This document shows, piece after piece, positions 44,628-57,007 of a stretch of DNA of 64,000 bases; position 1 is the first letter of the stretch, and each line of letters starts with the position of its first letter. The notes below the pieces were generated by a model. It was given only the letters and a program-made list of their open reading frames with translations, had not been told where the DNA came from and did not search any database. Position numbers and translations under genes: made by a program. The stretch is from Strongyloides papillosus (Eukaryota; Nematoda; Chromadorea; Rhabditida; Strongyloididae). The stretch covers positions 248,001 through 312,000 of the forward strand of contig SRSI01000052.1 of assembly GCA_005656395.1 (NCBI GenBank), given 5' to 3'.

Positions 44628-46610
44628 TTATAAATTATTTAAAAAATTCGAAGAATTTTGATTTTTTTTGTATTTTTCCCATGCCTCGATTGGTGCTAAA
44701 CGACCATCCTCTGAATTTTTATACACTAAGGCACTTAAATTGTTTTCAATAGAATACATATAATTTGCTATTGAAGAAGAGTACTGATTTGGCAATTCAA
44801 TATTCAAACTTTTCCATTTTGCAGATATAATATTCTAATAATACAGCTTTTAATTATAAATGTGAAAAACTTACTTCATCAAAAAATTGTAGGTCATAAT
44901 GAAAAGAAAACTTTACTAAAGAATTATTAGATTGAAAGATACTAGTTGGTGAGGCGGAACAATGAGAATTACGTCTTTTATATATCCGATGAAGGAAATT
45001 TTTAGAATCCGAAGGTGTTATACTGGATTTTGTATTACAATTTATCGAACAGTGATCAAATTTCATCCATACAATTTTATAGGAAGAAACGCCATTGTGG
45101 TCCTTTAGTAAAGTAAAGTGTGCCAATAGTTCCCATGGAATTACAAGTGACACTTTTGAGGAACGTTGAGAAGTAAAACGAATATGATTTTCCATAATCT
45201 CTAAAATGTTTAGTAAAATTAATTTTATGATTTTAAAATTTTTCTATTTACCCAGTAATTCTGTTTTTTTAAATTTCAAATGAGTTAGTCTTTCAATTTC
45301 AAAACTAGCGATATGTTTTGAATCTTTTAAAATATCTTCAGATATTGAACAAACTTCAGGCTCATGAAAATCAAACATTTCGGAAATGACTGGTAAGGAA
45401 TTATCTATTGTATTTAAAGACTTGCTATTATTCATAGTACCACTTCTTAAAATTGAAGAATTGATTTTTTTCTTTTCATATACACTTGAAAAATTACCCC
45501 TGGTGCTGCCTTGACGAAGTAAGACAAATTTATCGCAATTAACTTGAAATAAAGGCATTTTTAAATCCAAATTTGTTGATGGATCATCTAATTTTTGTAA
45601 GACATATTCAATTTCACATAAATCTATACCATCAACTTTTTCGTTTAAACCAAGTTGAGTTTGCGCCATATCTAAGCTTTTATCACGAACCATTTTTAAT
45701 GGAACATTGTATGACGGTAGTAAAATTGAGTAAGGTGTCGCGTCGTATGTATAAACTGTTACATTTTTTGAGATATCATCCCCTGATAATGTTATATCAA
45801 TGAGGGCAAGATTGTCAAAACTAGATTCACAAAATTTCTTTGTTACATCTAAACTTGGTAGATCATAGTAAATGTCATTTAAATTATGAGCAATTTTTAG
45901 TTCATAATAGTAAATCTCTTTCAAGGGTGGTTTGTAATTTTTCAATGTATACTTGTAACAAATTAAGCCAATAAGATTAGAAATTTCAATGTCTTTTAAA
46001 CATTCGACGACAATAAAATTTCTACCTGATTCAACAAAAGGAAGTACTATGTTTATTGATATGTGATTGGGACCCATATTAATATATTTACAATAATCTT
46101 CAAATGGATTCAAAAGATCTTCACATGGACTTAACACCATGTTTTCAAGTTTCATTGAAATATAGGAAGTATATGATTTGTCTTTTGGTACTTGACAAAT
46201 GTCATCTTTTGATGGAATATTTGATTTATATTTGGTATCGGAACTTGTTAAAGAGTCTTTTTTTATACTTTCTTCGAATATTTTTTCGTTTTTTAGCCTT
46301 TCCATCTTTTCTTTAAAAAATTTAGAGGATGTAAATTTATCTTCTAGTTTATTCTCAAAAAGAGTAAAAATATTTTCATCATCAGAATCGGAATTATCTT
46401 CTTCATCTGAGCTGGTGTCAGTTGATATTGTTTCTGAAAAATATGATGGTTTTGTGTGTCTATAACTACTTTTGTAATTCATATAGTACAAATTATTACT
46501 TACATTATTCTTTCTTTAAATATTTGATTTGCCCAAGGTTTAAGTTTTCCATCTAAATTCATGGCATGATTCATAAAATCACTAACTTCCTTTAAATCAT
46601 GGAAAGCCAT
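44628..46610 (-). CDS. sinh-1: TORC2 subunit SIN1 (MAPKAP1)
   Basis: Essential TORC2 component that presents substrates such as AKT and SGK to the kinase. Four minus-strand exons (46610-46504, 46465-45252, 45200-44875, 44834-44628) close in phase to 617 residues, somewhat longer than human SIN1 (522). The N-terminus MAFHDLKEVSDFMNHAM matches the SIN1 start. A serine/acid-rich linker follows, then LLNPFEDYCKY, and the CRIM domain (about 147-297, with SNLIGLICYKYT and FDNLALIDI). FQVNCDKFVLLRQGSTRGNF lies at the RBD end. The last two exons form the PH domain (HIRFTSQRSSKVSLVIPWE). The symbol follows the C. elegans SIN1 homologue. Confidence 0.88.
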
Positions 46611-48336
46611 GTTACTAGAATCCTAATATAAGTCAATTAATTAATATCTTAAAATTACTTTAATGTATTATCTGAAAAATTGGATATATACTTCAAATAT
46701 TATAAAGTTAGTATAAAATTACATATTAATCAAATTAGACTTTTTTTTTGTTTAAATAAACTAAATATTGTTTGAAACACTAAGATATATCATGTAATAC
46801 AAAGCAAAAATTTTTGTAAAACTTCTAACCATTTTTATGTGATGGTAAGCTATGTTAAAAATATTAAAACATTAATAAATTATTTTATCGAACGGAGAAT
46901 AATACTTAATCAGACAATAATTGTATTAATTAAATTCATATAATAAAAAATACCTACATATAGGTACAACTTTTTAATGTTTAAACAATAGTTTTATACA
47001 CTATACTGTTAACATCATCTGATAAAATCTGTAATATTTAATGATAAAGGAAAATTCAGATAATTTTTATTCAATATTTTAGATAATCTAAAGAAATAAA
47101 TCAATCGAAGATATAATAATAATAATGTTTATTGTATAAGCTTCAATCTAAAAAACCCCAAAATTACTAACAATTAATTTTATATGTGAATTATTTATAA
47201 AATCATTAGACTAAGGTATATATTTGCACTTTTTTATATATTGCCTATTTTTATAAAAAAAAATATCTGTATAATGTTCATAATATTTAAAACATAAATC
47301 TATAATGATATCACTAGATTATTAAGAGTTAAATCAAAATCAATTGAAAAATTATTACAAACAATAATATCGTATCTACAAAATGTTTAGATCGAATTAG
47401 CTTTTTCTTGAAAGTTTAATATTTTTTTTTATTAAATACTATTTTATTGTCTCTACACACATTTTGACATTTAATCATTTCAAGATATGTATCATTGAAT
47501 TATTGTCAGCAATTAAAATAAAAAAATTGTTTTTATTTCTAGATCATAAACTAAGTTAAATAAATTTTTGAAGAGAATCTGGGTATTTAGGGCGCTGTTT
47601 ATCTATGTTTATTTTAAAACAATAATTTATTTTATAGTAATCATTATATAATTTTACTATTTCTCAATTCGTGTATCATTTATATCGAAATATCATTGAC
47701 TATATGCTAGAAATTATCGTTGTCTTCTATAAGAAATAATTGAAATATGGTTTTATATTAGCGAAAGTAATTGTATACTTCTATATTTAGATGATTGTTC
47801 TGACAAAGTTAAAAATTTCCTTTAAGTATATAGAATTATAAGAATCAAAAATATTTTAAGTAAGTCATTTCATGTAATAATAAGATTACATGCTATAACT
47901 AATATTAAAACATTTAATTAGGAGAATAATGATTAATAGCTGATGTGAATTTTAACAGTCAAAAATTAGTGATAAAAGAAACTTCACATGTGTTTTTGGG
48001 AAAGTGTCATTCATGAAATTATTTTTTACCCTATTATGAATTTTTTCTGTTCCAAGCAGTTAGACTTTTTTAATTTTACTTAATAACAATTTTGAATATT
48101 CTTATAATATTTGAAAATAATAAACTATAAATGAGTATAAATGCATTGAAGTAAACAATGATTATCATTTTTACATGATTTCAGATTGTCTTATATTATT
48201 AGACCAATCTTATTTCTTTATAGGATTGGACAGATATAATCAAATTTTAGTTATTTTTATTATAATTTTAATACTTGGTTTAATTACTCATAGACACACA
48301 GGTATCTTATATTTAACATTTTTAGGATTTAAGATA
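46611..48336. other. Divergent intergenic stretch, SIN1/APEH
   Basis: About 1.7 kb between divergent genes, very A+T-rich, holding both promoters. No gene or clear repeat was recognised. The reading frame of the peptidase gene is open back to 48175 and would encode a hydrophobic stretch, but this is more likely leader or intron sequence (see the peptidase entry). Confidence 0.45.
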
Positions 48337-50658
48337 ATGCCTATGGAAAATAAAAGCCTTTTTCAAATAATTGAGAATCTAAAAAAAACATACAGTAGAC
48401 TATCAAAAATACGTATACCAACAAATGCAAGACTTTTTCTTAATGATGATAAAAAGTTATGCACCGTCGAAGTAATGTATTCACAACGTTCTGTGGAGAT
48501 TGATGCGATCCTCAAGCAACGAAGAATGATTTTCTTTGATTCTTTGATCAATAATCCTGTAACATTTACTTCATACATAGGAAAAAGTGATAATAAAACA
48601 ATATATAATGACGATAATAAAAAAAAAGCCGTTTTCTTTTCCGAAAAGGAAAATGATGAAGAGCGACATTTTATTCAGTTAATAGATAATTTGAATGAAA
48701 GTGTAATCAACACTTTTGATCTGTCTTCATCAAAAGTTCATGGGAAACCAATTTTATCCAATGAATTTGGAACCTTCTCACTATCATCAGATGGTTCAAA
48801 AATATTGTATGCTGCTGAAAAAAAACATAAAGCTTTAAAATATTTTGATAGTGATATTGATTGGAATGATGAAAAAAAATTAATTGAAAGCAATGTTGGG
48901 CAAAAATTTATTTTAAATGAGTCATTTGGAGAGCAATTGAATGAAATCTTTAGACCAGTACTGTGTTTGCTTAATGTCAAAGAAGGAAAAATTGAAGTAA
49001 TTGATGAAATAATAAAAGGTGAAAATTTATCACCACTCTTTAGTTTATTAACTTTTGATTCTAAATTTATAATTTCATTTGTACTTCCACAAATGCAGTT
49101 AAAAGAAGGAAGGATTTTTTGCAATAATAGGTCAGGAAAATTGGTAATTTATAATATTGAAACAAAAGAAAGTAATGTCATTATTGAAAATAAAAGTATA
49201 GAATGTTTGATTAATTCGCCTTGTGGACGGTTTGTATATTTTATGATGCGGGAACCTTTTGGACCACATAATACGTGTTTATCATTAAATCAGTTAAATT
49301 TGGAAACTAAAGAAATACGTGAAATCATTCCTCAGAAAGATTTAGAAAATATTGAGGATGACAATGTTTTTCCAGGATTTTTTATGCCATCATATGGACA
49401 AAGATCTTGGTCAAAAGATGGAAAACGTTTGATTATTTCAACTCTTTGGAAATGCAAAGTAGAAATTGTATCAGTAAACATTGCAAGTAAAAGTGTTGAA
49501 AAATTAACCAACTTACCAGAAACAAATGGTAGTTGGAGTTTATATGATGTTTACGACGACTATATAATTTCAAGTGTTAGTTCACCAAATATGGTACCTA
49601 CCATGTATGCTGGAAAATTAAATGATGCTACAACTGTAGAATGGAAATGCTTAGAAAATTTAGGCAATAAAAATTTTGCTGAAGATGAGAAATTAATTGA
49701 TAATGATTACGAAAGATTGTGTTTTGATCGTGGAAACGGGAAATATGAATGTATTTTTATAAAGCCAAGAAATGTTAAAGAACTAAACCTTGCTGTTTGT
49801 GTACATGGTGGACCACATGGTAAGTTTTTTAAAACACTTTTTTATTTTTTCATTATATAATATTTGTAAAAAAATTACTATATTATAAATGAAAATTTTT
49901 CTTTTATGATTAATAAATTAGTAAAAAGAAATAATGTAAAATAAACATTAGTTTTTTAAATTGTGAGATTAAAATATATGTTCATTTTTGTAGGCGCTTC
50001 ACTATTATCAATGCCAAGAAGAGATGTACAATTAATGTTAAATAACGGATACGCTGTTTTACTTGTCAATTACCATGGTTCTCTTGGTTATGGAAAATCG
50101 TTTGTTGAAGCATTACCTGGAAAATGTGGAACACTTGAAGTCGATGAAATCCATCATGCAAAAAATGAGATTTTAAATCTATATCCAAATATCAATAAAA
50201 ATAATGTTTGCTTATTTGGTGGATCACATGGAGGTTTTGCTGTTACTTCACTTATTGGAAGATATCCTAATGATTTTAAGGCTTGTGTTGCACTTAATCC
50301 TGTATTAGATTTTCAAACTACCCATGATATCAGTGACATTCCTGACTGGGCTGTTTATGAATCACTGAATAGAAATTACAATTGGGAAAAATATTTGACC
50401 TTAGAAGAAAGAGAACAAATGTTCCTGAAATCACCAATTTCACTTGTCGAAAAAGTTAAAACGCCATATTTACTTCTAGTTGGTGAAAAAGATTTACGTG
50501 TTGTTCCTCATTACCGCCCATACATTAGAACATTGTTAGCAAGAAATGTACCTTGCAAAATTTTAACATATCCTAAATCAAATCATCCACTTCAAGAAGT
50601 CGATGCAGAAGCTGATTATTCAATAAACACAATTCTTTGGTTCATGGGTATTCATTAA
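48337..50658 (+). CDS. dpf-5: Acylaminoacyl-peptidase (S9 serine peptidase)
   Basis: Cytosolic enzyme that removes N-acylated amino acids from peptides (APEH family, prolyl oligopeptidase clan). Two exons (48337-49819, 49994-50658) close in phase to 715 residues, against 732 in human APEH. The first exon is a beta-propeller; the second is the alpha/beta-hydrolase. The triad is visible: Ser572 in GGSHGGF, Asp661 in GEKDLRV, His692 in SNHPL. The oxyanion-region HGGPHG spans the splice site. The start was placed at MPMENKS because TTTTTAG lies just before it and the upstream codons encode a membrane-like stretch foreign to the family. An upstream start at 48175 cannot be excluded. The symbol is tentative. 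Confidence 0.88.
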
Positions 50659-50963
50659 ATTATAACTTTTTTAAATAATATCATAAGGACAAATATTAAA
50701 CAAAAAAGATCTGTTGAATGATTGTATTGATGATTTAATCTTGTTAATTTTAATTCATAGGATTTATTGTGTTATAAATATTTCTAATTATTTTATATAT
50801 GTTAAAATATAGGTTGATGTTATAAAATTATACAATAAAAATTATTAGTAACTTTATGATATAAAATTTTTTATTATAGTGTTTTTTTATGCAATCAAGA
50901 GAAATACATTTCCTATTATTAAGATATAGAGCAACAAAAATTATTTTTAAAGTTATTATTTAT
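50659..50963. other. Convergent 3' spacer
   Basis: About 300 bp between the stops of two convergent genes, A+T-rich, with AATAAA-like motifs (for example near 50834). It holds the 3' UTRs of both genes; nothing else was recognised. Confidence 0.45.
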
Positions 50964-51916
50964 TTAAAATCTGATTTTATATAGAAATATATTTTTAAAG
51001 AAATGTTTGATAAAAATAAAAATTGCCGTCCAAAAAATTGCATGGATTATCAAAATTTTAATCGCTGATATTTCACTAATATCTTCATCCATGTCAATAT
51101 TTATTAATATTTTAAATGTGTTAAATATATCTCTAAATAAAAATGACTGATAAAAATACAAAATAACAAGGTATACTAGTGTTAAATATATTAGTGTAGA
51201 TGTTAGGAGAACATTTAAATAAAATGGTGAATACTGATATATTAATGAAGCTAAATACCAAAGATTATAATAATAAATAATAATTCCAAATGGACAGAAT
51301 ATAATTAAGATAAATTTTGTTCTTTCAGAAAAAGAGTAATTGGACAACTTTCCAGTAAGACCAATCATCTTACAATGCCAAGAAATATAGTAGTTTATAA
51401 ACGTATTGTCTTTTTGATAACCATATACTTTATGTTCTTCATCTATTAATAATTTTACAACCGCTTTTTCCCATTCTACGTTATCATAAAATTTATAACT
51501 TTGAATTTTTTCTAATTTGTCTATCATTTTTAAAACATTTAACATTTGTTTGTTTTTTTGTTCTTTTTTATAGATGATATCTTCTGGACTTTCAAACAAA
51601 TAAATAATAACGGCAGCGCTTACCCATATAGTCAATAAATAAATTACTAATTTTACCAAACAAATCTCATTTAATTGTAGAAATTCATAAATTTTCTGAA
51701 AATTATTTTTATACTTAAATTATAACATACTTCTTTAAGAAAATTTGAAAAATTTTCAAAACGCTCTTTTAGAAAAAAATTAGAACCACTGTTGACTTTT
51801 CTTATAATAATAAAGTCTTCATTGTTTTCAACAACATTAACAAGTCTTTTATGACCATATTGAGTATGAAGCAAATTAGGTGAACGTTGACTTAAAGATC
51901 GAACAATTGATTTCAT
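50964..51916 (-). CDS. K2P-like four-segment membrane protein without canonical pore filters
   Basis: Two minus-strand exons (51916-51731, 51695-50964) join in phase 0 across a 35-bp intron to 305 residues. The layout resembles nematode TWK two-pore-domain potassium channels. The first membrane segment ends in YLFESPEDI (like the E-x-P motif after M1), and a long extracellular-cap-like segment follows. Next come a pore-helix-like stretch and SFSERTKFILIIFCPFGIII, which aligns with the post-filter M2 region; then two further hydrophobic stretches flank a second pore-like loop. The filter positions read MIGLTG (51365-51351) and INIDMDED instead of TIGYG/TIGFGD. It is either a diverged non-conducting K2P relative or an unrelated membrane protein. 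Confidence 0.5.
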
Positions 51917-52502
51917 TATTCATCTGGAAAAAATAATAATCAGAAGTACTTTTTAACAATATAACAATTGAATAAATTTGTTAGTAAATCTAATGTCAGC
52001 TTAAATCGCCTACTATTTTTTTTTGATTTATTGAAAAATTATTATATAAAACATACATTTGTAAGACTAATATTGTTAAGCAATCTTATAGAAATTATTT
52101 CTTTTAGTTGTTTATAAAAAGCATTTAATGAGAGAAGATATTTGTGTTTTTAGATAATTTGACATTGTTCTAATATATTTACTAGTTGAAACATTTTTCA
52201 CTATCACTAACAAACTTCTTAGTAATAAAATTTATGATTGATTAAAGTCATTTCCAATTTATTAACTAATAATAATATAATTTATAATTCTTTCTTAAGA
52301 TAGGATTCTGAAATTTTAAACATTTAATTATAGTCATACAATTTATTAACCCATGAAACATATATCTAACTGGTTAAATATTTTACAAAAAACATGTTTT
52401 CAAAAAAACAGACAAGTATGTTACTACAATAATTCTGTATATAAGCACAGTGCTACAATTTTATGGTATTAATTGAAATTTTTGTCATTACTTCCTTCTA
52501 AA
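51917..52502. promoter_or_regulatory. Divergent promoter region with a collagen TATA box
   Basis: 586 bp between divergent genes. TATATAAG at 52438-52445, 58 bp before the collagen ATG, is a good TATA box, as expected for a strongly expressed, stage-regulated cuticle collagen. No other element was recognised. Confidence 0.55.
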
Positions 52503-53411
52503 ATGACATCTATAATTATTGGAATTAATATTTTAAGTACATTAGTTATTTTTGTAACTATTGGAATGTTATCTAATCTTTACATGGAAATAAACAAATT
52601 ACAAGAAGTAACAGTTGAAGATATGCAAGAATTCAATGAGTTGTCAAACAATGTCTGGAAGGAAATGAGACACATGTCAGATGAGTTTAAGGAAAATGAT
52701 AAAGTCTTTGGCCAAAGAGTTTTACGTGAATCAGGATACGCATCTGGATCTGGAACCGGATCTGGATCTATCCAATCAGCAAGTCATTATTCTTCATCAT
52801 CATCCGCTTCTTCATCAGTTTCATCATCATCACAAGCTTGTAATCAACCAGGACCTCCAGGACCACCAGGGCAACCAGGAATCGATGGATTTGACGGAAT
52901 TCCGGGAGTAGATGGAATTCCAGGAGGCAATGGTGTTGCTGCCGCTGCTCCATCACATGGCTCATCATGCATGCAATGTCCTCAAGGACCTCCAGGACCA
53001 CCAGGACCAGATGGTCCCGCAGGCCCAGCAGGACAAGATGGAAATCCAGGAGCTCCAGGATCACCAGGTAAAAGTGGAAGTGCTGGAGGCCCAGGACCAG
53101 CTGGAGCTCCAGGAGCACCAGGAAATCCTGGAAAAGATGGTAGCCCAGGAGCACCAGGTTCTAATGGTACTAGAAGAGTTGGAACACCAGGTCCACAAGG
53201 CCCAAGTGGAGCACCAGGTGCACCGGGAAATAATGGAAGTGATGGACAACCAGGTTCAGCTGGCAAACCTGGTCCTGCAGGACCACCAGGACCAGCAGGT
53301 AATCCAGGTAGCCCTGGAGGTGATGGACAACCTGGTTCACCAGGCACACCTGGATCACCTGGTGGTGATGCAGAATACTGCCCATGTCCACATAGAAGCA
53401 AAGTTTTTTAA
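52503..53411 (+). CDS. Cuticle collagen
   Basis: Single-exon nematode cuticle collagen of 302 residues, secreted and cross-linked into the exoskeleton. The start is the first ATG in frame; upstream in-frame codons lack an ATG. Order: N-terminal membrane-anchor segment (about residues 4-27), a cuticle-collagen N-terminal region ([13 protein letters not shown]), and a basic processing site (FGQRVLR). A G/S-rich linker leads to a short Gly-X-Y block (about 116-141), then a spacer with the Cys pair SSCMQC and a long Gly-X-Y block (about 161-293) broken once near NGTRRVG. The tail reads YCPCPH. The cysteine spacing places it in the col family; the exact member is not identifiable. Confidence 0.92.
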   Translation: MTSIIIGINILSTLVIFVTIGMLSNLYMEINKLQEVTVEDMQEFNELSNNVWKEMRHMSDEFKENDKVFGQRVLRESGYASGSGTGSGSIQSASHYSSSSSASSSVSSSSQACNQPGPPGPPGQPGIDGFDGIPGVDGIPGGNGVAAAAPSHGSSCMQCPQGPPGPPGPDGPAGPAGQDGNPGAPGSPGKSGSAGGPGPAGAPGAPGNPGKDGSPGAPGSNGTRRVGTPGPQGPSGAPGAPGNNGSDGQPGSAGKPGPAGPPGPAGNPGSPGGDGQPGSPGTPGSPGGDAEYCPCPHRSKVF

Positions 53412-54438
53412 TTAAAAGTTTAAAATAGAATTGTAATCTACTAGATATCATTTCAATACACTTAGTAAAAACTTTTCATTATTCTTCTATTCTTTTATAA
53501 AAGACAGATCAGTATAGTAAAAGTAATTTTCTTGTAATTTTTATTATAAAATATTTAATACTCATTTCAATTGCTTTTAGAATTATTTTTGTTATGAAAT
53601 TTATGTAGTTGGTAAACTTTAAATATAGTTTGAGAGAAAGTTTATGATTTTAATAACCCAAAATACGATGAGGTATATTTCTAAAACTTGCTTTAGATGT
53701 TTTTAAAGTAAAAATTTCTTTAAAATTTCTCTATTGAATGAAAAAACTTATTAAACCTTATTTATTGTCAATTACATTTATTAACTATAAAAATATTCAC
53801 ATTTTTCTACATTTTAATTTTGAAAATTTAAGCATTAGTTTTTTTTATTTTTAATTTATTCTATTTTTAACTGCATCTTTTTTAAATCTTGCCCCTCTAT
53901 ATTTATTATATTGACTAATTTCTAACCATTATTTATTGGCATAGCTCTTCGTTACATTTGATATCTGGCTATTTTTTTATAATTTACTCCATAATGATAT
54001 ATCGACTATGAATTGATCATCTTCAATGAAACGTTTTGAAAAATTATGTATCTTTGGATAATTCTTTCTTATTTGAGTCATAGAAATTATATTGATTGAG
54101 TAATTATTAGTGAAAATAGTTCAATTAAATAAATACTATGATTAGAATAACTTATCTTCTATTATCTTTCATTAATAAAATGTTTTTGACATAGTTTTAT
54201 CAATTCAATGTTGCCTCATATAAATGGTTAAAATTTATTCTCACTTAAAAAGAAATGATTGGTTATTTTTTATTTAATTTACAATTCTTTCAATTGGCAA
54301 TAAATTAAAAATTTTAAATATTTGATGGGAAAATTAATTTTTATTTCATAACAAAAGTTGATAAATCAAAAATCGTTATTCTAGTAAAAAATAAAAAAAT
54401 TCGAAGTATTTTTTGTAACATTAAAAAATGCCACAAAT
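53412..54438. other. Convergent gene-free stretch
   Basis: About 1 kb between the collagen stop and the Nudix-gene stop, A+T-rich. It holds the 3' UTRs of both genes; no gene or repeat was recognised. Confidence 0.45.
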
Positions 54439-55658
54439 TTACAACATTGTTAATTTAGTAATAAATTGTCCCTCAAGTAAACGTAAAGATTGAAGTACTT
54501 TTTCATCTGTCAATTCTATCCATGTATATCGTGCCTGGTCTAAAATTGGACTTTTTGATATACTAGGTTTATGTGGAGATAAAATTCTTAAACGTATTCC
54601 GTGACAAATATTCTCAAGACTAGCTTGAACCGATATACTTATAACTTTGGTCGGCATTTCAATTTGTGAAGCACCATTTTCTAAGATATGTCTATAACAT
54701 TTTGAAACAACCATTGGAAATATGTATTCAAAACCAAATTCTACAGTAGGAAATATGTCTTTCCTAGTAAGTATTTCTTCCTGATTTTTACAAGATTTAT
54801 GAACAAGAATTTCAGTTTTAGTTCTAAAAATTTAATATTAAAAAATTAAATAATTACATACTTATCCATATTTTTTTTGACAATTACAAATTCAATAAAC
54901 AATCCACGCTGACTCTCTGGTATAATTCTACATGGATTAATAATTTTTTTCCCGGCATACATTCTATAATATTTCTCACCGTCGTCAACAATTTCCTGTA
55001 TATCTTTGTTACGTAATAAAAGATTTTTCTGTCTTACATCTTCTATTGAATACCAAGCAGCAGCTAAAGATTCTCTATCAGGTACTGTTTTTATTTCACC
55101 ACCAATAATCTCACAAAAAAATATAAATCGATACCATCCAGAGCCTTGGACATCTAATTTTATTATTTCTTTAATCTCTACATCAAATCCTGTTTCTTCT
55201 TTAGCTTCACGAATAGCCGCTGATTCAATACTTTCTCCTGGTTCAACGCGACCTGCAGGAAGATACCATCTAAACAAATGTAAATAAAGATCACTAGTAA
55301 TTTAATTTAAAAATTACATACTTTCCGTAACAACTTTTTTTTGTCTCTTGTATTAATAAAATTTCTAGATTTTTCTCCTCGTTTTCTCTTAATATTACGG
55401 CTCCAGCTATATATGTAATATTGTCAAGTAAACGAACATAACGACATCCTATGAAAATATATAACCATTTTTTCAGTTATTTTAAAACTTACTTCCCATT
55501 TGCATGTCTGGAGCCCTTATTGAAGGTTGTTTAAACTCATTATTAACATTTTCATTAGATGTAGAAGTGGAAACAAATTGATTTGAAGGTAAATTACATT
55601 TAGAATTGTAAGAATGTTGCGGTGAACTAAGGTCTGTTGTTGAATCTTCTGGCGTCAT
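54439..55658 (-). CDS. ndx-1: Nudix hydrolase, NUDT18/MTH3-like
   Basis: Nucleotide-diphosphate hydrolase resembling human NUDT18, which cleans up oxidised nucleoside diphosphates such as 8-oxo-dGDP. Four minus-strand exons (55658-55493, 55448-55322, 55269-54862, 54823-54439) close in phase to 361 residues (human 323). The Nudix box spans about residues 104-126: GRVEPGE, seven residues, then REAKEETGF, fitting GX5EX7REUXEEXGU exactly. Family features nearby are YIAGAVIL before it, WYLPAG at its start, and GWYRFIF and ESLAAAWY after it. The first 55 residues are polar and S/T/P/N-rich. The start is the first ATG (MTPEDS). The symbol is tentative. Confidence 0.87.
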
Positions 55659-57007
55659 AATGTTAAGCAATAGCTAAAATATTATCGAATAAATGAAGTA
55701 AATAACAAATTATTGATAGAATAAAATAAGTTAGATATTAATTTTTATTTTAAATATTAAAATATATAATTATTATGAAATTTTGACGTTCCAAATGGTC
55801 AATGTAATTTAAAGAATATGATAAAGTAATTCATAGTTACTTAAAGATTTACCTTTTTTCATTTTATTAACTTTTATAAATTGGTTAAATAAATAAGTAA
55901 GTAATTTTACATATACTGATTGATCAAATGATAAATGAAGACAAAGTAACTATCATTTGTAATATATTTTATATATATCCACCTCTGAGGTTAAATTTTG
56001 TAAATGAATATTTAACACTTGTAAAAAGATTATTATAATAATTTCACACATTTCTCAGTATATAAATTTAAAATATAAATTATATACTAGAAATGAATTA
56101 GCAAGCACAATATAAGGATATAATGTTGTTTATGCCAGTGAAATTAATATTGTCAATAATAAAAATAAATATTAAGAAATAATTTTAAGGAAGGGTACTA
56201 GTAATTACTATCTTTTACAAATAATAATTCGATTTAACAATATTACTCATCAAAAAATAAAATAATTCTTTTGTGATAAAAACAAATTCTAGTCGATATG
56301 TTAAAAATATAAATTTATGAGAGAAATGTATACTAAATAATTTTTTATGGTATATTTTAAATCGTGTAGTTTTATTTTGAAGCTTATCAAATAAAGTATC
56401 TAAAAGTTTAAATACAAGTATTTGTTTGGTTCTATTTTGACATTTCTATTATATTATATGTATAGTAATAATAATTGCCAAGTTGTATAAATATTGCTAC
56501 AAGTTTAGATATATAAATTTAATTCCTTTTAAAGTATTTTAAAATGTATTGGGTTTGTGTAGATATATATATATATATACATAATATATGAAAGAAAATA
56601 AAGAGTTAGAAAAATGAAAGAAAATAGTAGTAAGAATCTAATAGATAGTTTGTTAAAATATAACATATGTCTTTATTTGGAGATGCTTTCAATGATACGA
56701 ATTGATAAATTTAGGATGGTTTAAAAGAAAAAAAAGAAGATAGTAACGACTTTTAGATATTTTCATCTTCTTTAACCAAATGCATTTTATTATCCAGTAG
56801 TCTTTTGTTTATTCATTAAAAAATCGGAAAATAACACATATAAATTTTCTAGCGACTTTTAGTATTGACGAATAGTAGTAATATAACAAAAATAAAATTA
56901 TTTATATTTATTTCATAACGTTAAATCTTTATAACTTATACACTTTTTACTTTACAAAAATAAAACTAATTAGGCAAATAACAAAAAATATAAAATTTAG
57001 TTTAACA
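55659..57007. other. Gene-free stretch
   Basis: About 1.35 kb between two minus-strand genes (upstream of the Nudix gene, downstream of the Mesh-like gene). A short (TA)n microsatellite lies at 56563-56579. A small AAGAAGAT/ATCTTCTT inverted repeat lies at about 56733-56772. No gene was recognised. Confidence 0.5.

Noticed and set aside
48175..48336. Extended N-terminus of the acylaminoacyl-peptidase with a membrane segment
   Set aside because: The family has no such extension, and a TTTTTAG acceptor at 48321-48325 lies just before a better start. Kept only as an alternative.
52982..53401. Minus-strand ORF with Gly-Pro-rich, collagen-like translation
   Set aside because: It is the antisense shadow of the plus-strand collagen: Gly-Pro codons (GGN CCN) read as Gly-Pro on both strands. 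It lacks a signal or anchor segment.
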